Assembly: GCA_963772335.1 (NCBI GenBank)
Contig: CAVYXF010000003.1
Span: 310,001 to 374,000, forward strand
Length of the DNA stretch: 64,000 nucleotides
Direction of reading: 5' to 3'
DNA from: CAVYXF01 sp963772335
GTDB lineage: Bacteria > Pseudomonadota > Alphaproteobacteria > Rhizobiales > Rhodomicrobiaceae
Made by a program: the position numbers and the translations under genes. Below are positions 35,562 to 44,149 of this stretch, in pieces (position 1 is the first letter of the stretch; every line of letters begins with the position of its first letter). The notes below the pieces were generated by a model. That model had not been told where the DNA came from. It saw only the letters and a list, made by a program, of their open reading frames with translations, and did not search any database.

Positions 35562-36322
35562 ACGATCCGCTGTTCACCCTGCAAGGGAGCGCCATCCTGG
35601 TCGCCGGCGGCGCGGGAGGGCTCGGCGTGCCTCTGGCGCAGGGCTTTGCCGAGCGGGGCGCGCGCGTGCTGATCGCCGATGTGGACGAGCAGCGCGCCGC
35701 CGAGGCCGCCGGTCGCATCAAGGCCGCCGGCGGGGAGGCGGAAGCCACCGCGCTCGATGTGGTCAGCGCCGCATCCTGCGCGGCCGCCGTCCATCGGATT
35801 ACGGAGCTTTGGGGCCGAATCGACGGCCTGGTGAACGCAACCGGCGTTTACATGGTCGCGCCGGCCCTCGAGCTCGATGATGCGGTCTGGGAGAAGACCC
35901 TGGCCATCAATCTGACCGGCGCCTTTCGCCTTGCCCGGGCGGCGGGTGCGGCGATGGTTCCCCAGCGATCGGGGTCAATCATCACTCTCGCCTCGGTCTC
36001 TAGCACCGTCGCCAATCCGCATTACGCCGCCTATGCCTCCAGCAAGGGCGGCGTTGCCCAGCTCACGCGGGTGCTGGCGGTGGAATGGGCCGCTCAAGGC
36101 GTCCGCGTCAACGCGATCGGGCCGGCGGTGACACCAACACCGCTCGCCCGTCCGATACTCGACGACGCACATCAGCGCGAAGGCGCGCTCGCGCGCATTC
36201 CGATGGGCCGGTTCGGCACCCCCGAGGACATTCTCGGCGCAGCGGTTTACCTCCTCTCGCCCGCCGCGGCCTTCATGACGGGCCAGATCCTCTATGTTGA
36301 CGGAGGGCGGACATTAAGCTAA
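35558..36322 (+). CDS. Short-chain dehydrogenase/reductase
   Basis: NAD(P)-dependent oxidoreductase of 254 residues. The cofactor loop is ILVAGGAGGLGVPLAQ (TGxxxGxG variant), an acidic IADVDEQRA at strand 2 suggests NAD, and the catalytic Ser-Tyr-Lys set is in ASVSSTVANPHYAAYASSK. The C-terminus GQILYVDGGRTLS is typical. Coupled to BKACE, it most likely oxidises a beta-hydroxy acid to the beta-keto acid that BKACE cleaves; this is inference from the overlap and from known BKACE neighbourhoods. Last gene of the rightward arm. Confidence 0.9.
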   Translation: MNDPLFTLQGSAILVAGGAGGLGVPLAQGFAERGARVLIADVDEQRAAEAAGRIKAAGGEAEATALDVVSAASCAAAVHRITELWGRIDGLVNATGVYMVAPALELDDAVWEKTLAINLTGAFRLARAAGAAMVPQRSGSIITLASVSSTVANPHYAAYASSKGGVAQLTRVLAVEWAAQGVRVNAIGPAVTPTPLARPILDDAHQREGALARIPMGRFGTPEDILGAAVYLLSPAAAFMTGQILYVDGGRTLS

Positions 36323-36396
36323 AGCGTGGCCGGGACTGGGGTTCGCGAATGCAAGCAGCCTATTATGAGAGGAACGGCGCGAAACTGCGCTGGGCT

Positions 36397-37245
36397 TCAG
36401 GCGGCGTCCCAGCCCTCGCGCATCAGCCTGTAACCGCGCTCATACACGTCTTCCGGGCGATCGAATAGCGGACGCCAGATTTTTGTCGCGGCGGCCAGAT
36501 CCGGCAGCGCCGACCCGAACGCTTCGATGGTCAGCCATCCGTCGTAGCCGCCCTTCTTCAGCGCAGCGAATATCGGCTGGAAGGCGATGTGGCCCGCACC
36601 GGGGATTCCGCGATTATTCTCGGAAATGTGGACGTGATTGATCTGTTTGATGGTCGCCGGGATCACGTCGGTGAGCGAGTTTTCCTCGATGTTGAGATGA
36701 AACGTATCGTAGAGATAGCCGTAATTGGGTTCGTCGACGCGGGTCACCAGGTCGGCGGCATCTGCTGCAGTGTTCAGGAAATAGCACTCGAAACGGTTGA
36801 GCGGCTCGACGGAAAGCTTGATGCCGTTTTTTGCCGCATATTGCGCCGCGGCCTTGTGCACCTCTACGACGCGGGCCTTCTCGTCGGCGGTCGCGCCTTG
36901 GCCGGTGAACTCGCCTAAGGGCTGGTGGAAAGGGCCGGCGGCCAGGTCGCCGCCAAGCGCTACGGTGCAGTCGATCAGCCACTTGATGTGACCGAGTGCG
37001 CCGGCCCGCTCGGCGGGGTCGGGGCAGACGGCGCTTTTTCCGCCACCCGGCATGACGCCGATACCGCTTGCTGCCAGACCCGCGTCGCGCAGGCGCCTCC
37101 CAAGCCTGGCGTAATGCTCGGGTTCGCCTTCGAACATCGGGATTTCCACCCCGTCATAACCGGTTGCTTTCAACCTTTCGATGATCGGCCAGTGCTCGTC
37201 TGTGACGTGCGTCGTCCAGAGAAGAAGATTGAAGCCGAGTTTCAC
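36397..37245 (-). CDS. TIM-barrel sugar epimerase/isomerase, D-tagatose/D-psicose 3-epimerase-like
   Basis: A 282-residue xylose-isomerase-like TIM barrel. Metal ligands are visible in order: Glu in SVEPLNRFECYFLNT, Asp and His in YLYDTFHLNIEE, His in HVHISENNRGIPGAGH (with the substrate-binding Arg) and Glu in LTIEAFG, the pattern of ketose 3-epimerases. It starts with GTG overlapping the oxidoreductase stop (GTGA), so the two are coupled. Likely role: epimerising a ketose produced or used by the neighbouring oxidoreductase. The sugar is unknown. Confidence 0.85.
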   Translation of the reverse strand: MKLGFNLLLWTTHVTDEHWPIIERLKATGYDGVEIPMFEGEPEHYARLGRRLRDAGLAASGIGVMPGGGKSAVCPDPAERAGALGHIKWLIDCTVALGGDLAAGPFHQPLGEFTGQGATADEKARVVEVHKAAAQYAAKNGIKLSVEPLNRFECYFLNTAADAADLVTRVDEPNYGYLYDTFHLNIEENSLTDVIPATIKQINHVHISENNRGIPGAGHIAFQPIFAALKKGGYDGWLTIEAFGSALPDLAAATKIWRPLFDRPEDVYERGYRLMREGWDAA

Positions 37246-38376
37246 AGGTTCACCCAACTTCCTGACTTGCCGGAGGCAATGATTGCGTCGCAGATGCGGT
37301 TGATTGCAAGCGCGTCGCGGAATGTCGGAGCGGCCCGATTGCTCGATTTGAGCCCTTCGAGAAAGTCCGCCACCTGATGGATGAAGGAATGCTCGTAGCC
37401 GATGATGAGCCCGGGCACCCACCATTTGCCGAGATAGGGATGGTCGCCATCGGTGACGAGTATCGACGTCCAGCCACGCAGTTGACCTTCGACGCCGTGA
37501 TCGAAATAGGCGACGCGGTTCAGATCGTGCAAATCCCAGGCGAAGGAGCCCTTCTCGCCATTGATCTCCAGCGTGTAGGCCGCCTTGTGGCCCCTGGCGT
37601 AACGGGTCGACTCGAACGTGCCGAGCGAGCCGTTGCCGAAGCGGGCCAGCACCGCCGCGGCATCGTCGATCCCCACCGCTTGCATGTTGCCGGTTTCGGC
37701 GTGCTTGCGCTCTTTGACGAAGGTTTCCGTCATCGCGGTCAGGCTGGAAATAGAGCCGTTGATCCAGACCGCGGTGTCGAGGCAATGAGCGAGGAGATCG
37801 CCGGTGACGCCCGAGCCGGCTGCCTCGACGTCGAGCCGCCATGTGCCTTGTCCGCCCTGGGGAACGTCCGGCGAAATGGTCCAGTCCTGCAGGAACTTGG
37901 CGCGATAATGGAACACCTTTCCGAGCCGGCCGCCCTCGACCATCTGCTTGATGAGGGTCACGGCCGGGACGCGGCGGTAATTGTACCAGACCATGTTGGG
38001 GACGCCGGCCTTCTCGACGGCATCGACCATCGGCTTGCCCTCGGCCTCGGTGCGGGCCAGCGGCTTTTCGCAGAGCACCATCTTGCCGGCCTCGGCGGCG
38101 GCAATGGCGATTTCCGCATGGAGGTCGTTCGGAACACAGATGTCGATGGCATCGATGTCCTTGCGCTGCGATGAGCGCCCGCCAGTCGTTCTCGACGCTT
38201 TCATAGCCCCACATCTGGGCGAAGCGCCGGACCTTGCTGGTGTTTCGGGCGGCCACGGCCTTCAGAACGGGACGGTATCCCGTGTCGAAGAAATGGCTGA
38301 CATTAGCCCAGGCATTGGAATGCGCGCGCGCCATAAAGCCGTAGCCGATCATGCCAACGTTGAGAGCTCTGGTCAT
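37242..38376 (-). CDS. Gfo/Idh/MocA-family oxidoreductase (frameshifted as read)
   Basis: NAD(P)-dependent sugar or inositol dehydrogenase type, about 377 residues. The start MTRALNVGMIGYGFMARAHSNAW has GGAG seven bases upstream and shows the GxGxxxxxH cofactor loop. Near 38168 one extra base (GCTGCG) breaks the frame; removing it joins WRALIERKDIDAIDICVPNDLH to IAIAAAEAGKMVLCEKPLA, the family's EKP motif with catalytic Lys. The rest (GSGVTGDLLAHCLDTAVWI, with the active-site Asp and His) is intact to WVNL. The uncorrected frame runs on into the epimerase and gives a false 661-residue protein. Confidence 0.85.
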
Positions 38377-38386
38377 GATCACTCTC

Positions 38387-39446
38387 CTATTCGCGCCAGC
38401 CGTGGGCTTCGCGCACCTTGATCATGGCCGCCAGCACCGTGTTCCAGGTCGATTGCTGCTCCATCACCGAATTGGGGAACATGCAGCCGTCCCAGCAGAT
38501 GTGGCGCATCGTCTTGGTGAGCTCGCCATTGTCGTCGCGCAGCCAGTAACCCGCGTGCTTCACGACATCGAGACGGCCATTAGGATCATCGATCTGGCAA
38601 TGCCGGCCGGTCTTTTCGTGCGTTCCGGAGCCGAAGGTCGTACCGTCATTCTGCGCGACATGGAAATCGAGTGTCCACGGCCGGAGCGCATTCGCGACCT
38701 GCTTGTAGGCCGCGTCGAGGGCTTCCTTGTCGGACCAGTCGAAATCTTCCGGAAGGATGCGGTCCTTCTCGGCATTGGCGCCCAGCACGAACAGCATCGA
38801 ATGCGCCATATCCGCCTGATAGCCCACGACCCCCGGCATACCCACCATCTCGAGAAGTTTCACATTCTCGCGCCAAGAATGCATCCCGCCCCAGCAGATT
38901 TCACCCTCGGCGACCAGAAACTCGTTGTAGTCCTGCGCGATCCTGCCGGCTTCGCGGAAGGTTTCGGCAATCAGCCGGGTGTTGCCGGCCGGGTCCTTGT
39001 CCCAGGCCTCAACGCCGACGGACGAGTTCGATCCGGACGCCGCCGGTCGGGCGGATGCCCATTTCCCGCATCTGCTGGCCGATGGCGCAGGCTTTTCGGA
39101 CCTGCGTGAGGAAGCGTTTGCGCTCGTCGGCGTCGCCCATCGCCGAACCGCCGCCCGCGCCGGCCCAGATGGGAGCAACGAAGGAACCGACCTTCAGCCC
39201 GTAGCTGGCAATATGATCCGTCATCTTCCGGACCGCGCCTTCGTCGCTGTCGATGTCGAAATGCGGTGCGGTGATGAACAGGTCGATGCCGTCGAACTTC
39301 ACGCCGTCGACCTCGGCGCCGGCCGTCAGCTTCAGCAATGTGTCGAGCGGGATGATCGGCTCGGAATCAGGGGCACCCTTGCCGACGACTCCGGGCCACG
39401 CGGCATTGTGGAGTTTGGGGAAGTTGTTCGTCTGCACCTCTGCCAT
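38387..39446 (-). CDS. Sugar phosphate isomerase/epimerase family TIM-barrel protein (frameshifted as read)
   Basis: About 353 residues. The start MAEVQTNNFPKLHNAAWPGVVGKG follows GGGAGAGG. Near 39027-39028 a doubled T breaks the frame; deleting one joins GIRPTGGVRID to SSVGVEAWDKDPAGN. Metal-site-like residues occur in FITAPHFDID, LVAEGEICWGG and LDFHVAQNDG, consistent with the AP-endonuclease-2/xylose-isomerase-like fold, but it is longer than the neighbouring 3-epimerase and belongs to a different subgroup. First gene of a three-gene leftward operon with Gfo/Idh/MocA and the epimerase. Function not known. Confidence 0.78.
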
Positions 39447-39789
39447 GCGCCTCTCCCACATTCATGTTTTTATTCTTTCCCGATTCGGCCTTTGAGCCGG
39501 CGTGCAGTCCAGTTTTTGATCAGGATGACCTTTCTGGTATCCCAGCCGAAACGGATCGTGTTCTCGAGGGCATCTTGACCTTCGGGCGCAGGGACGTCAC
39601 CGGCCCGCAGGATTAGGACTTGTCGACGCCGTTGCTTCGGGCTTCGCACCCTCATTCTGACGCTTCTTGGATCGCCGTGCGGATCAGAGCGCGGGCGGCC
39701 CGTGGACCGCGCACATCTTGCGCACTTGTCCCCATTCCTCTTGTGATACGCTCATATTAAAATGATAGGCGTATCTCAAATCCTTCGCA
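39447..39789. other. Divergent intergenic region
   Basis: About 340 bases between the leftward sugar operon and the rightward Tm-1-like gene. It must hold both promoters. An AT-rich patch near 39750-39780 (CTCATATTAAAATGATAGGCG) is the likeliest promoter for the rightward gene. A 61-codon leftward frame (39470-39655) has no ribosome site or family likeness and is not called. Confidence 0.4.
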
Positions 39790-41058
39790 ATGCCGCTGGC
39801 GATCTGCCTGCGGCTCATTGGGACCACCCTGATTTGGGGTCAGCAAACTGGGAGAGAGGCGCTGATAAAGCAGATCTATCTCGTTGGCACGGCTGACACC
39901 AAGGGCGGCGAGCTTGAATATCTCGCTCGGTGCCTCAGCGATTTAGGAGCCAAGCCCGTGATTGTGGACGTAGGCATCCGGGCCGCCACGATCCCGGTCG
40001 GCATCAGCGCGCGGCAGGTGGCGGAGCACGGGAGCACGGGGGCCGACGCGATCCTGGCCGCCACCGATCGGGGCGCCGCGGTGGCCGGCATGACGCAAGC
40101 GTTCGAGCGGTTTATCCAAACACGCCACGACATAGCCGGCGTGCTGGGGATCGGCGGTGGCGGCGGAACGGCGATCGTCACGGCTGGAATGCGAAAGCTC
40201 CCGATCGGCCTGCCGAAGATCATGATCTCGACCCTGGCATCCGGCGATGTCGCGCCCTATGTCGGCGTGTCCGACATCATCATGATGCCCTCGATCACCG
40301 ACATGGCCGGGCTCAATCGCATCAGCCGGGTCATCTTCCAGAACGCCGCCCAGGCCATGGCGGCGATGAGCGCCAATCCGCCGACGGTCAGCGGCGGCAA
40401 GCCCGCGCTGGGGCTGACCATGTTCGGCGTCACCACCGCCGCCGTGACCCAGATCACGGAACGGCTGGCCGGCGATTATGAGACGCTGGTGTTCCATGCG
40501 ACCGGCACGGGCGGGCGGGCCATGGAGGCGCTGGTGGACAGTGGACTGCTCGCCGGTGTGCTCGATATCACGACCACCGAGATTTGCGACCTGCTGTTCG
40601 GTGGCGTGCTGCCCGCGGGCCCCGATCGTCTCGACGCCATCGCGCGGACGAAGCTTCCCTATGTTGGGTCGGTGGGGGCACTGGACATGGTCAATTTCTG
40701 GGCGCCCGAGACCATACCGCCGCATTTGGCCGGCCGGCTTTTCTATAAGCACAATCCGAATGTGACGCTGATGCGTACGACGCCGGAGGAATGCCGCGCC
40801 GTCGGTGAATGGCTCGGCGAAAAGCTGAATGCGTGTGAGGGACCGGTGCGTTTTTTGATCCCGGAACGGGGCGTTTCGGCGCTCGACATCGAAGGCGGCG
40901 CCTTTTTTGACCCCGATGCGGATAAGGTGCTGTTCGATGCGATCGCGGGCACAGTCCGCCCGGGGCAGAACAGGAAACTGGAGCGGCTGCCTGTTCATAT
41001 CAATGACCCCGAATTCGCCACCGCGGCCGTCGCGGCATTCAAGGAAATCGCACGGTAG
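39790..41058 (+). CDS. Tm-1-like ATP-binding protein (UPF0261 family)
   Basis: A protein of about 400 to 422 residues in the family of the tomato Tm-1 N-terminal domain. Marks: YLVGTADTKGGELEYLARCL at the true N-terminus, GVLGIGGGGGTAIVTAGM, ISTLASGDVAPYVGVSDIIMMPSITDMAGLNRI and HATGTGGRAMEALV. The ATG at 39790 gives an odd leader; the ribosome-site-like GGGAGAGAGG is followed by CTG ATA AAG CAG at about 39861, so a CTG start there is possible. Biochemical role is not established for the family in bacteria. It sits 42 bases before a cupin gene, likely one transcript. Confidence 0.85.
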   Translation: MPLAICLRLIGTTLIWGQQTGREALIKQIYLVGTADTKGGELEYLARCLSDLGAKPVIVDVGIRAATIPVGISARQVAEHGSTGADAILAATDRGAAVAGMTQAFERFIQTRHDIAGVLGIGGGGGTAIVTAGMRKLPIGLPKIMISTLASGDVAPYVGVSDIIMMPSITDMAGLNRISRVIFQNAAQAMAAMSANPPTVSGGKPALGLTMFGVTTAAVTQITERLAGDYETLVFHATGTGGRAMEALVDSGLLAGVLDITTTEICDLLFGGVLPAGPDRLDAIARTKLPYVGSVGALDMVNFWAPETIPPHLAGRLFYKHNPNVTLMRTTPEECRAVGEWLGEKLNACEGPVRFLIPERGVSALDIEGGAFFDPDADKVLFDAIAGTVRPGQNRKLERLPVHINDPEFATAAVAAFKEIAR

Positions 41059-41100
41059 AGACAGCATTGCCGCTGAGCGGCCGATGGGAGGAGGCAAGCG

Positions 41101-41514
41101 ATGAGCCGGGAAAACAATTTCGTTTACCCAAAGGACGTGGATGCGTTTGGATTCGACTGGGGGCGGCTGAGTTTGACGGTCGCACCCGAGACGAATGGCG
41201 CCACGCGCTTCTCAGGAGGCATCGTGGACCTGCCGAGCGGCCAGGGCCATTCGCGGCACAACCACCCCGGAGCCGAGGAGATCATCTTCGTGATCTCCGG
41301 CCACGGCGAGCAGATGGTGGAGGACCCGGACGGCAATCCCGTGACGCAGGAGGTCGGTCCCGGCTGCACGATTTTCGTTCCGGAAAGCCGCTTCCATTCG
41401 ACACGTAATACCGGCAAGGACCCGATGCAGCTATTCGTGGTCTATTCCCCGGCGGGACCGGAGATTGCCCTTCGAACCTTGCCGGATTTTCGGATCATTA
41501 AGTCAGGCAATTGA
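41101..41514 (+). CDS. Cupin-domain protein
   Basis: Single-cupin protein of 137 residues, GGGAGGAGG ribosome site. Cupin motif 1 is HSRHNHPGAEEIIFVISGHGEQMV (two His and Glu as metal ligands) and motif 2 is PGCTIFVPESRFHSTRNTG with the last His. Such proteins bind sugars or act as isomerases or oxygenases. It follows the Tm-1-like gene and faces the sugar operon across a divergent promoter, so a carbohydrate role is reasonable but unproven. Confidence 0.88.
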   Translation: MSRENNFVYPKDVDAFGFDWGRLSLTVAPETNGATRFSGGIVDLPSGQGHSRHNHPGAEEIIFVISGHGEQMVEDPDGNPVTQEVGPGCTIFVPESRFHSTRNTGKDPMQLFVVYSPAGPEIALRTLPDFRIIKSGN

Positions 41515-41655
41515 GCCTGTTCGGCCGAAAATCGTCAGCCCGCGGCCGGCGACGCCATCGTCTAGCCTCACCGAGCGGAGCAATGTCTCAAGACCAGGCG
41601 CGGCTGGGGGATTTCCCGCCCGGCCGTGCACGGTCAACATCCGCAGCGGCTTCGA

Positions 41656-42417
41656 TTATGCCGCCGACGCCTCGCTCTTTGCGGATACCAGCTGCTCCAC
41701 CATGGCCTGAACCAGCCGCGGCAGGTCATAGGGGAAGCGCGCTGTGATCAGGTTGCCATCCACCACACACGGTTCGTCCAGCACCGTCGCGCCAGCATTT
41801 TCGAGGTCGATCTGGATGTTCCAGACCGCGGTTGCGCGTTTGCCCTTGAGGATCTTCGCGCTGACCATGACCCACTGACCATGACAGATGGCGCAAGTCG
41901 GCTTGCCGGCTTCGTACATGGAACTCACCAGCGCGCGCGCATGCTGGTCCATCCGCAGCGCATCGGGATTCCAGCAGCCGCCCGGCAGGAGAATTGCGTC
42001 ATAATCCGCCGCCTTCGCCTCGTCCGTGTAGCGGTCGATCTTAAGCCAGCCTGCGTTCTCCATCAGTCGGATGGCGAGCACATGGGTCGCGCATTGCGGT
42101 GGGAAGCGCAGGCCCAGCGTGGGGTGGAACTCGCCAATGCGCGGCGAGACGATGTGGACAGTGGCCCCATGTTCGGTGAGCCAGCGATAGGCACCGAGGA
42201 TCTCTACCTCCTCCACGCCATTGGTGCAGCAGATTGCAATCCGCTTGCCCTTGAGCAGGTCCGGATCCGACGGCGGGCTGAAGAGGAAAGCGTTGAGCTC
42301 CCGGTTCAGCTCCCCGTCAGCCGTGGTCAGAAGTTCCGTGGAGATCGACGGAACCGGCGAGGAAGACATCAGCTGCTGCATACGGTTGACGGCGACGGTC
42401 TGGGAAGGATTGCTCAT
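41656..42417 (-). CDS. DJ-1/PfpI-family protein
   Basis: A 253-residue class I glutamine-amidotransferase-like protein. The nucleophile elbow is TCAICHGQWVM with Cys followed by His; GKRIAICCTNGVEEVEILGAYRWL provides the first strand and the Glu that usually contacts the Cys. A 55-residue N-terminal extension precedes the domain, which is longer than the usual 180 residues. Members are proteases, glyoxalases or chaperones; activity here is not decided. Converges with the cupin gene, and lies downstream of the importer operon on the same strand with a 195-base gap. Confidence 0.88.
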   Translation of the reverse strand: MSNPSQTVAVNRMQQLMSSSPVPSISTELLTTADGELNRELNAFLFSPPSDPDLLKGKRIAICCTNGVEEVEILGAYRWLTEHGATVHIVSPRIGEFHPTLGLRFPPQCATHVLAIRLMENAGWLKIDRYTDEAKAADYDAILLPGGCWNPDALRMDQHARALVSSMYEAGKPTCAICHGQWVMVSAKILKGKRATAVWNIQIDLENAGATVLDEPCVVDGNLITARFPYDLPRLVQAMVEQLVSAKSEASAA

Positions 42418-42612
42418 CTTTCATGCTCCCGGAAGTTGATCGTGGGTCATCGTTTATCGAACGTCAAAAGGCAATTCTCTTGAAAGCACGGACCTGTTCG
42501 GTAAGCGCGGTCTCGACCGGCAGCCGCTCCGTCGAGCTGGGCGATCATTGCCCGGAATTGTTCCAACAGATCCTTACGCTCGATGCGAAGCATTGCTCAC
42601 CCGTTCGAGACT

Positions 42613-43062
42613 TCAGTTCCTGCGCCGGCCTTGCACCGTAAGCAGGCCGGCGAGGACGCAGGCGACAACAGCAATTGTCCATGTGAAGCTGTGCATGTAC
42701 CAGGGCAGCGCGTTGAGCTGCGCCTTCCCCGACAGCGTATTGGGATCCGGCGGCCTGAGGAAGAACACGCCGTAGAGGTGGGCCGCGAAGATCGAGACCA
42801 GGACCACGATGCAAAAGATCATGGCGACGATCATCGCCGCCTTCACCACGGAGCGCATCGGCACGCCCGGCTGCGCCAAGGGCAGCAGATTGTTCGCAAG
42901 GCCTGCCAATACGACGAGCATGCAGCCGACTGCGAACAGCGTGATATTGAACGGCTGGAAGATCATCAAGAGCGCCAGCACGCCGAGCCCGATAATGGTG
43001 TATTCCACCTTCCGCGCGGCCGCGGGCGTCATTCCGCCATTGCCTTCATCGCTGCCGCTCAT
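42613..43062 (-). CDS. Small four-helix membrane protein in an ABC importer operon
   Basis: 149 residues with four predicted membrane helices (YTIIGLGVLALLMIF, LFAVGCMLVVLAGLANNLL, AAMIVAMIFCIVVLVSIFAAHLYG, FTWTIAVVACVLAGLL). The C-terminus VQGRRRN suggests the tail is cytoplasmic. Its start overlaps the stop of the ATPase gene (ATGA), so it is coupled to the importer. In the rhizobial glycerol importer (GlpSTPQUV) a small membrane protein GlpU is encoded in the same operon beside two ATPases; this gene could be a counterpart, but it is longer and I cannot show homology by eye. It is an orphan by recognised family. Confidence 0.75.
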   Translation of the reverse strand: MSGSDEGNGGMTPAAARKVEYTIIGLGVLALLMIFQPFNITLFAVGCMLVVLAGLANNLLPLAQPGVPMRSVVKAAMIVAMIFCIVVLVSIFAAHLYGVFFLRPPDPNTLSGKAQLNALPWYMHSFTWTIAVVACVLAGLLTVQGRRRN

Positions 43063-44147
43063 GCGCGCACCGCCTTGCCGTCTTCGGCGAAAATGTGTGT
43101 CTGGGCGGGATCGGGAATGAGATGGAGCCTTTCGTCGGTCTTCACCTTCTTCTCGCGCGGGACGACCACCCGGATGTCGTTGCCGGTCCGCGTCCGGGCA
43201 TGGATCAGCGTCTCGGCGCCCATCGGCTCTATCAGCTCGGCCAGCGCTTCGATCGTGTCCGCAGTATGCTCGGGGACAACGGCGAATGCGCGCGGGCGCA
43301 CCCCCACCGTGATCCGGCCGGGAGCCAGATTGGCGACCGCGGAGTCGACGCTGAGTTCGACATCCTGCCGGTCGAAGGCGACCTTCGCCTTGCCATCGCC
43401 GTAGCGCTTGAGCTCCGCCTCTATCAGGTTCATCTGCGGCGTACCGATAAAACTCGCGACGAAAACGTTCGCGGGCCGGGCGAACACCTCGTGCGGGCTT
43501 CCCACCTGCTCGATCACACCATCGCGCATGATGGCGATGCGGTCCGCCATGGTCAGGGCCTCAAGCTGGTCGTGGGTGACGATGACCGTGGCCTTGGACA
43601 GGTTCGCCAGCACGGCCTTGATCTGGCCCCGCATGGAGTGGCGCAGCTCGACGTCAAGCCGCGAGAGCGGCTCGTCGAACAGGAAGCAGCTGGGATCGCG
43701 GACGATGGCGCGGGCAACGGCGACGCGCTGTTTCTCGCCCTCCGAGATTTGGCTCGGCAACCGGTCCAGAATGTCGCGGAGATGCATGATGTCGGCGACC
43801 CGGTCGATGCGAGCCGCCCTCTCAGCCGCCCTCAGACGCTCGTTGTGGAGCGGCATCGCGATGTTCTCGCGCACCGTCAGCGCCGGATAGAGAGCGTAGA
43901 ACTGGAAAACCATTGCGATGTCGCGCTTGTCCGGCGGTAGCTCATTCATGCGCCGCCCGGCAATCAGAACGTCTCCCGAGGTGGCGCGCTCCAGGCCGGC
44001 GATCATGCGCAGCGTCGTGGTCTTGCCGCAGCCCGAAGGGCCGAGCAGGCAAACCACCTCACCGGCGTCCACCGAAAGGTCGGCGTCGCGCACAGCGACG
44101 AACGCGCCGAACTTCTTGGTGAGTTTGCGTATCTCGATAGTGGACAT
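43059..44147 (-). CDS. ABC importer ATPase (MalK/UgpC-like), with altered signature motif
   Basis: 362 residues: ABC domain followed by an OB-fold regulatory domain as in MalK. Walker A LGPSGCGKTTTLRM, Q-loop MVFQFYALYP, Walker B CFLFDEPLSRLD and H-loop VIVTHDQLEALTMADRI are normal. The signature is QISEGEKQRVAVARA instead of LSGGQ/LSGGE: the first Gly is Glu and Leu is Ile. The sister ATPase at 47.9 kb has a normal signature but an abnormal H-loop, so the two appear built to pair. It is the fifth gene of the leftward operon, 3 bases after the permease. Confidence 0.92.
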   Translation of the reverse strand: MSTIEIRKLTKKFGAFVAVRDADLSVDAGEVVCLLGPSGCGKTTTLRMIAGLERATSGDVLIAGRRMNELPPDKRDIAMVFQFYALYPALTVRENIAMPLHNERLRAAERAARIDRVADIMHLRDILDRLPSQISEGEKQRVAVARAIVRDPSCFLFDEPLSRLDVELRHSMRGQIKAVLANLSKATVIVTHDQLEALTMADRIAIMRDGVIEQVGSPHEVFARPANVFVASFIGTPQMNLIEAELKRYGDGKAKVAFDRQDVELSVDSAVANLAPGRITVGVRPRAFAVVPEHTADTIEALAELIEPMGAETLIHARTRTGNDIRVVVPREKKVKTDERLHLIPDPAQTHIFAEDGKAVRA

Positions 44148-44149
44148 GA

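Noticed and set aside
36397..38382. A 661-residue single protein spanning oxidoreductase and epimerase
   Set aside because: Its middle is out-of-frame reading of the oxidoreductase, caused by an extra base near 38168.
39470..39655. A 61-codon leftward frame upstream of the sugar operon
   Set aside because: No ribosome site, basic composition, no recognisable similarity.
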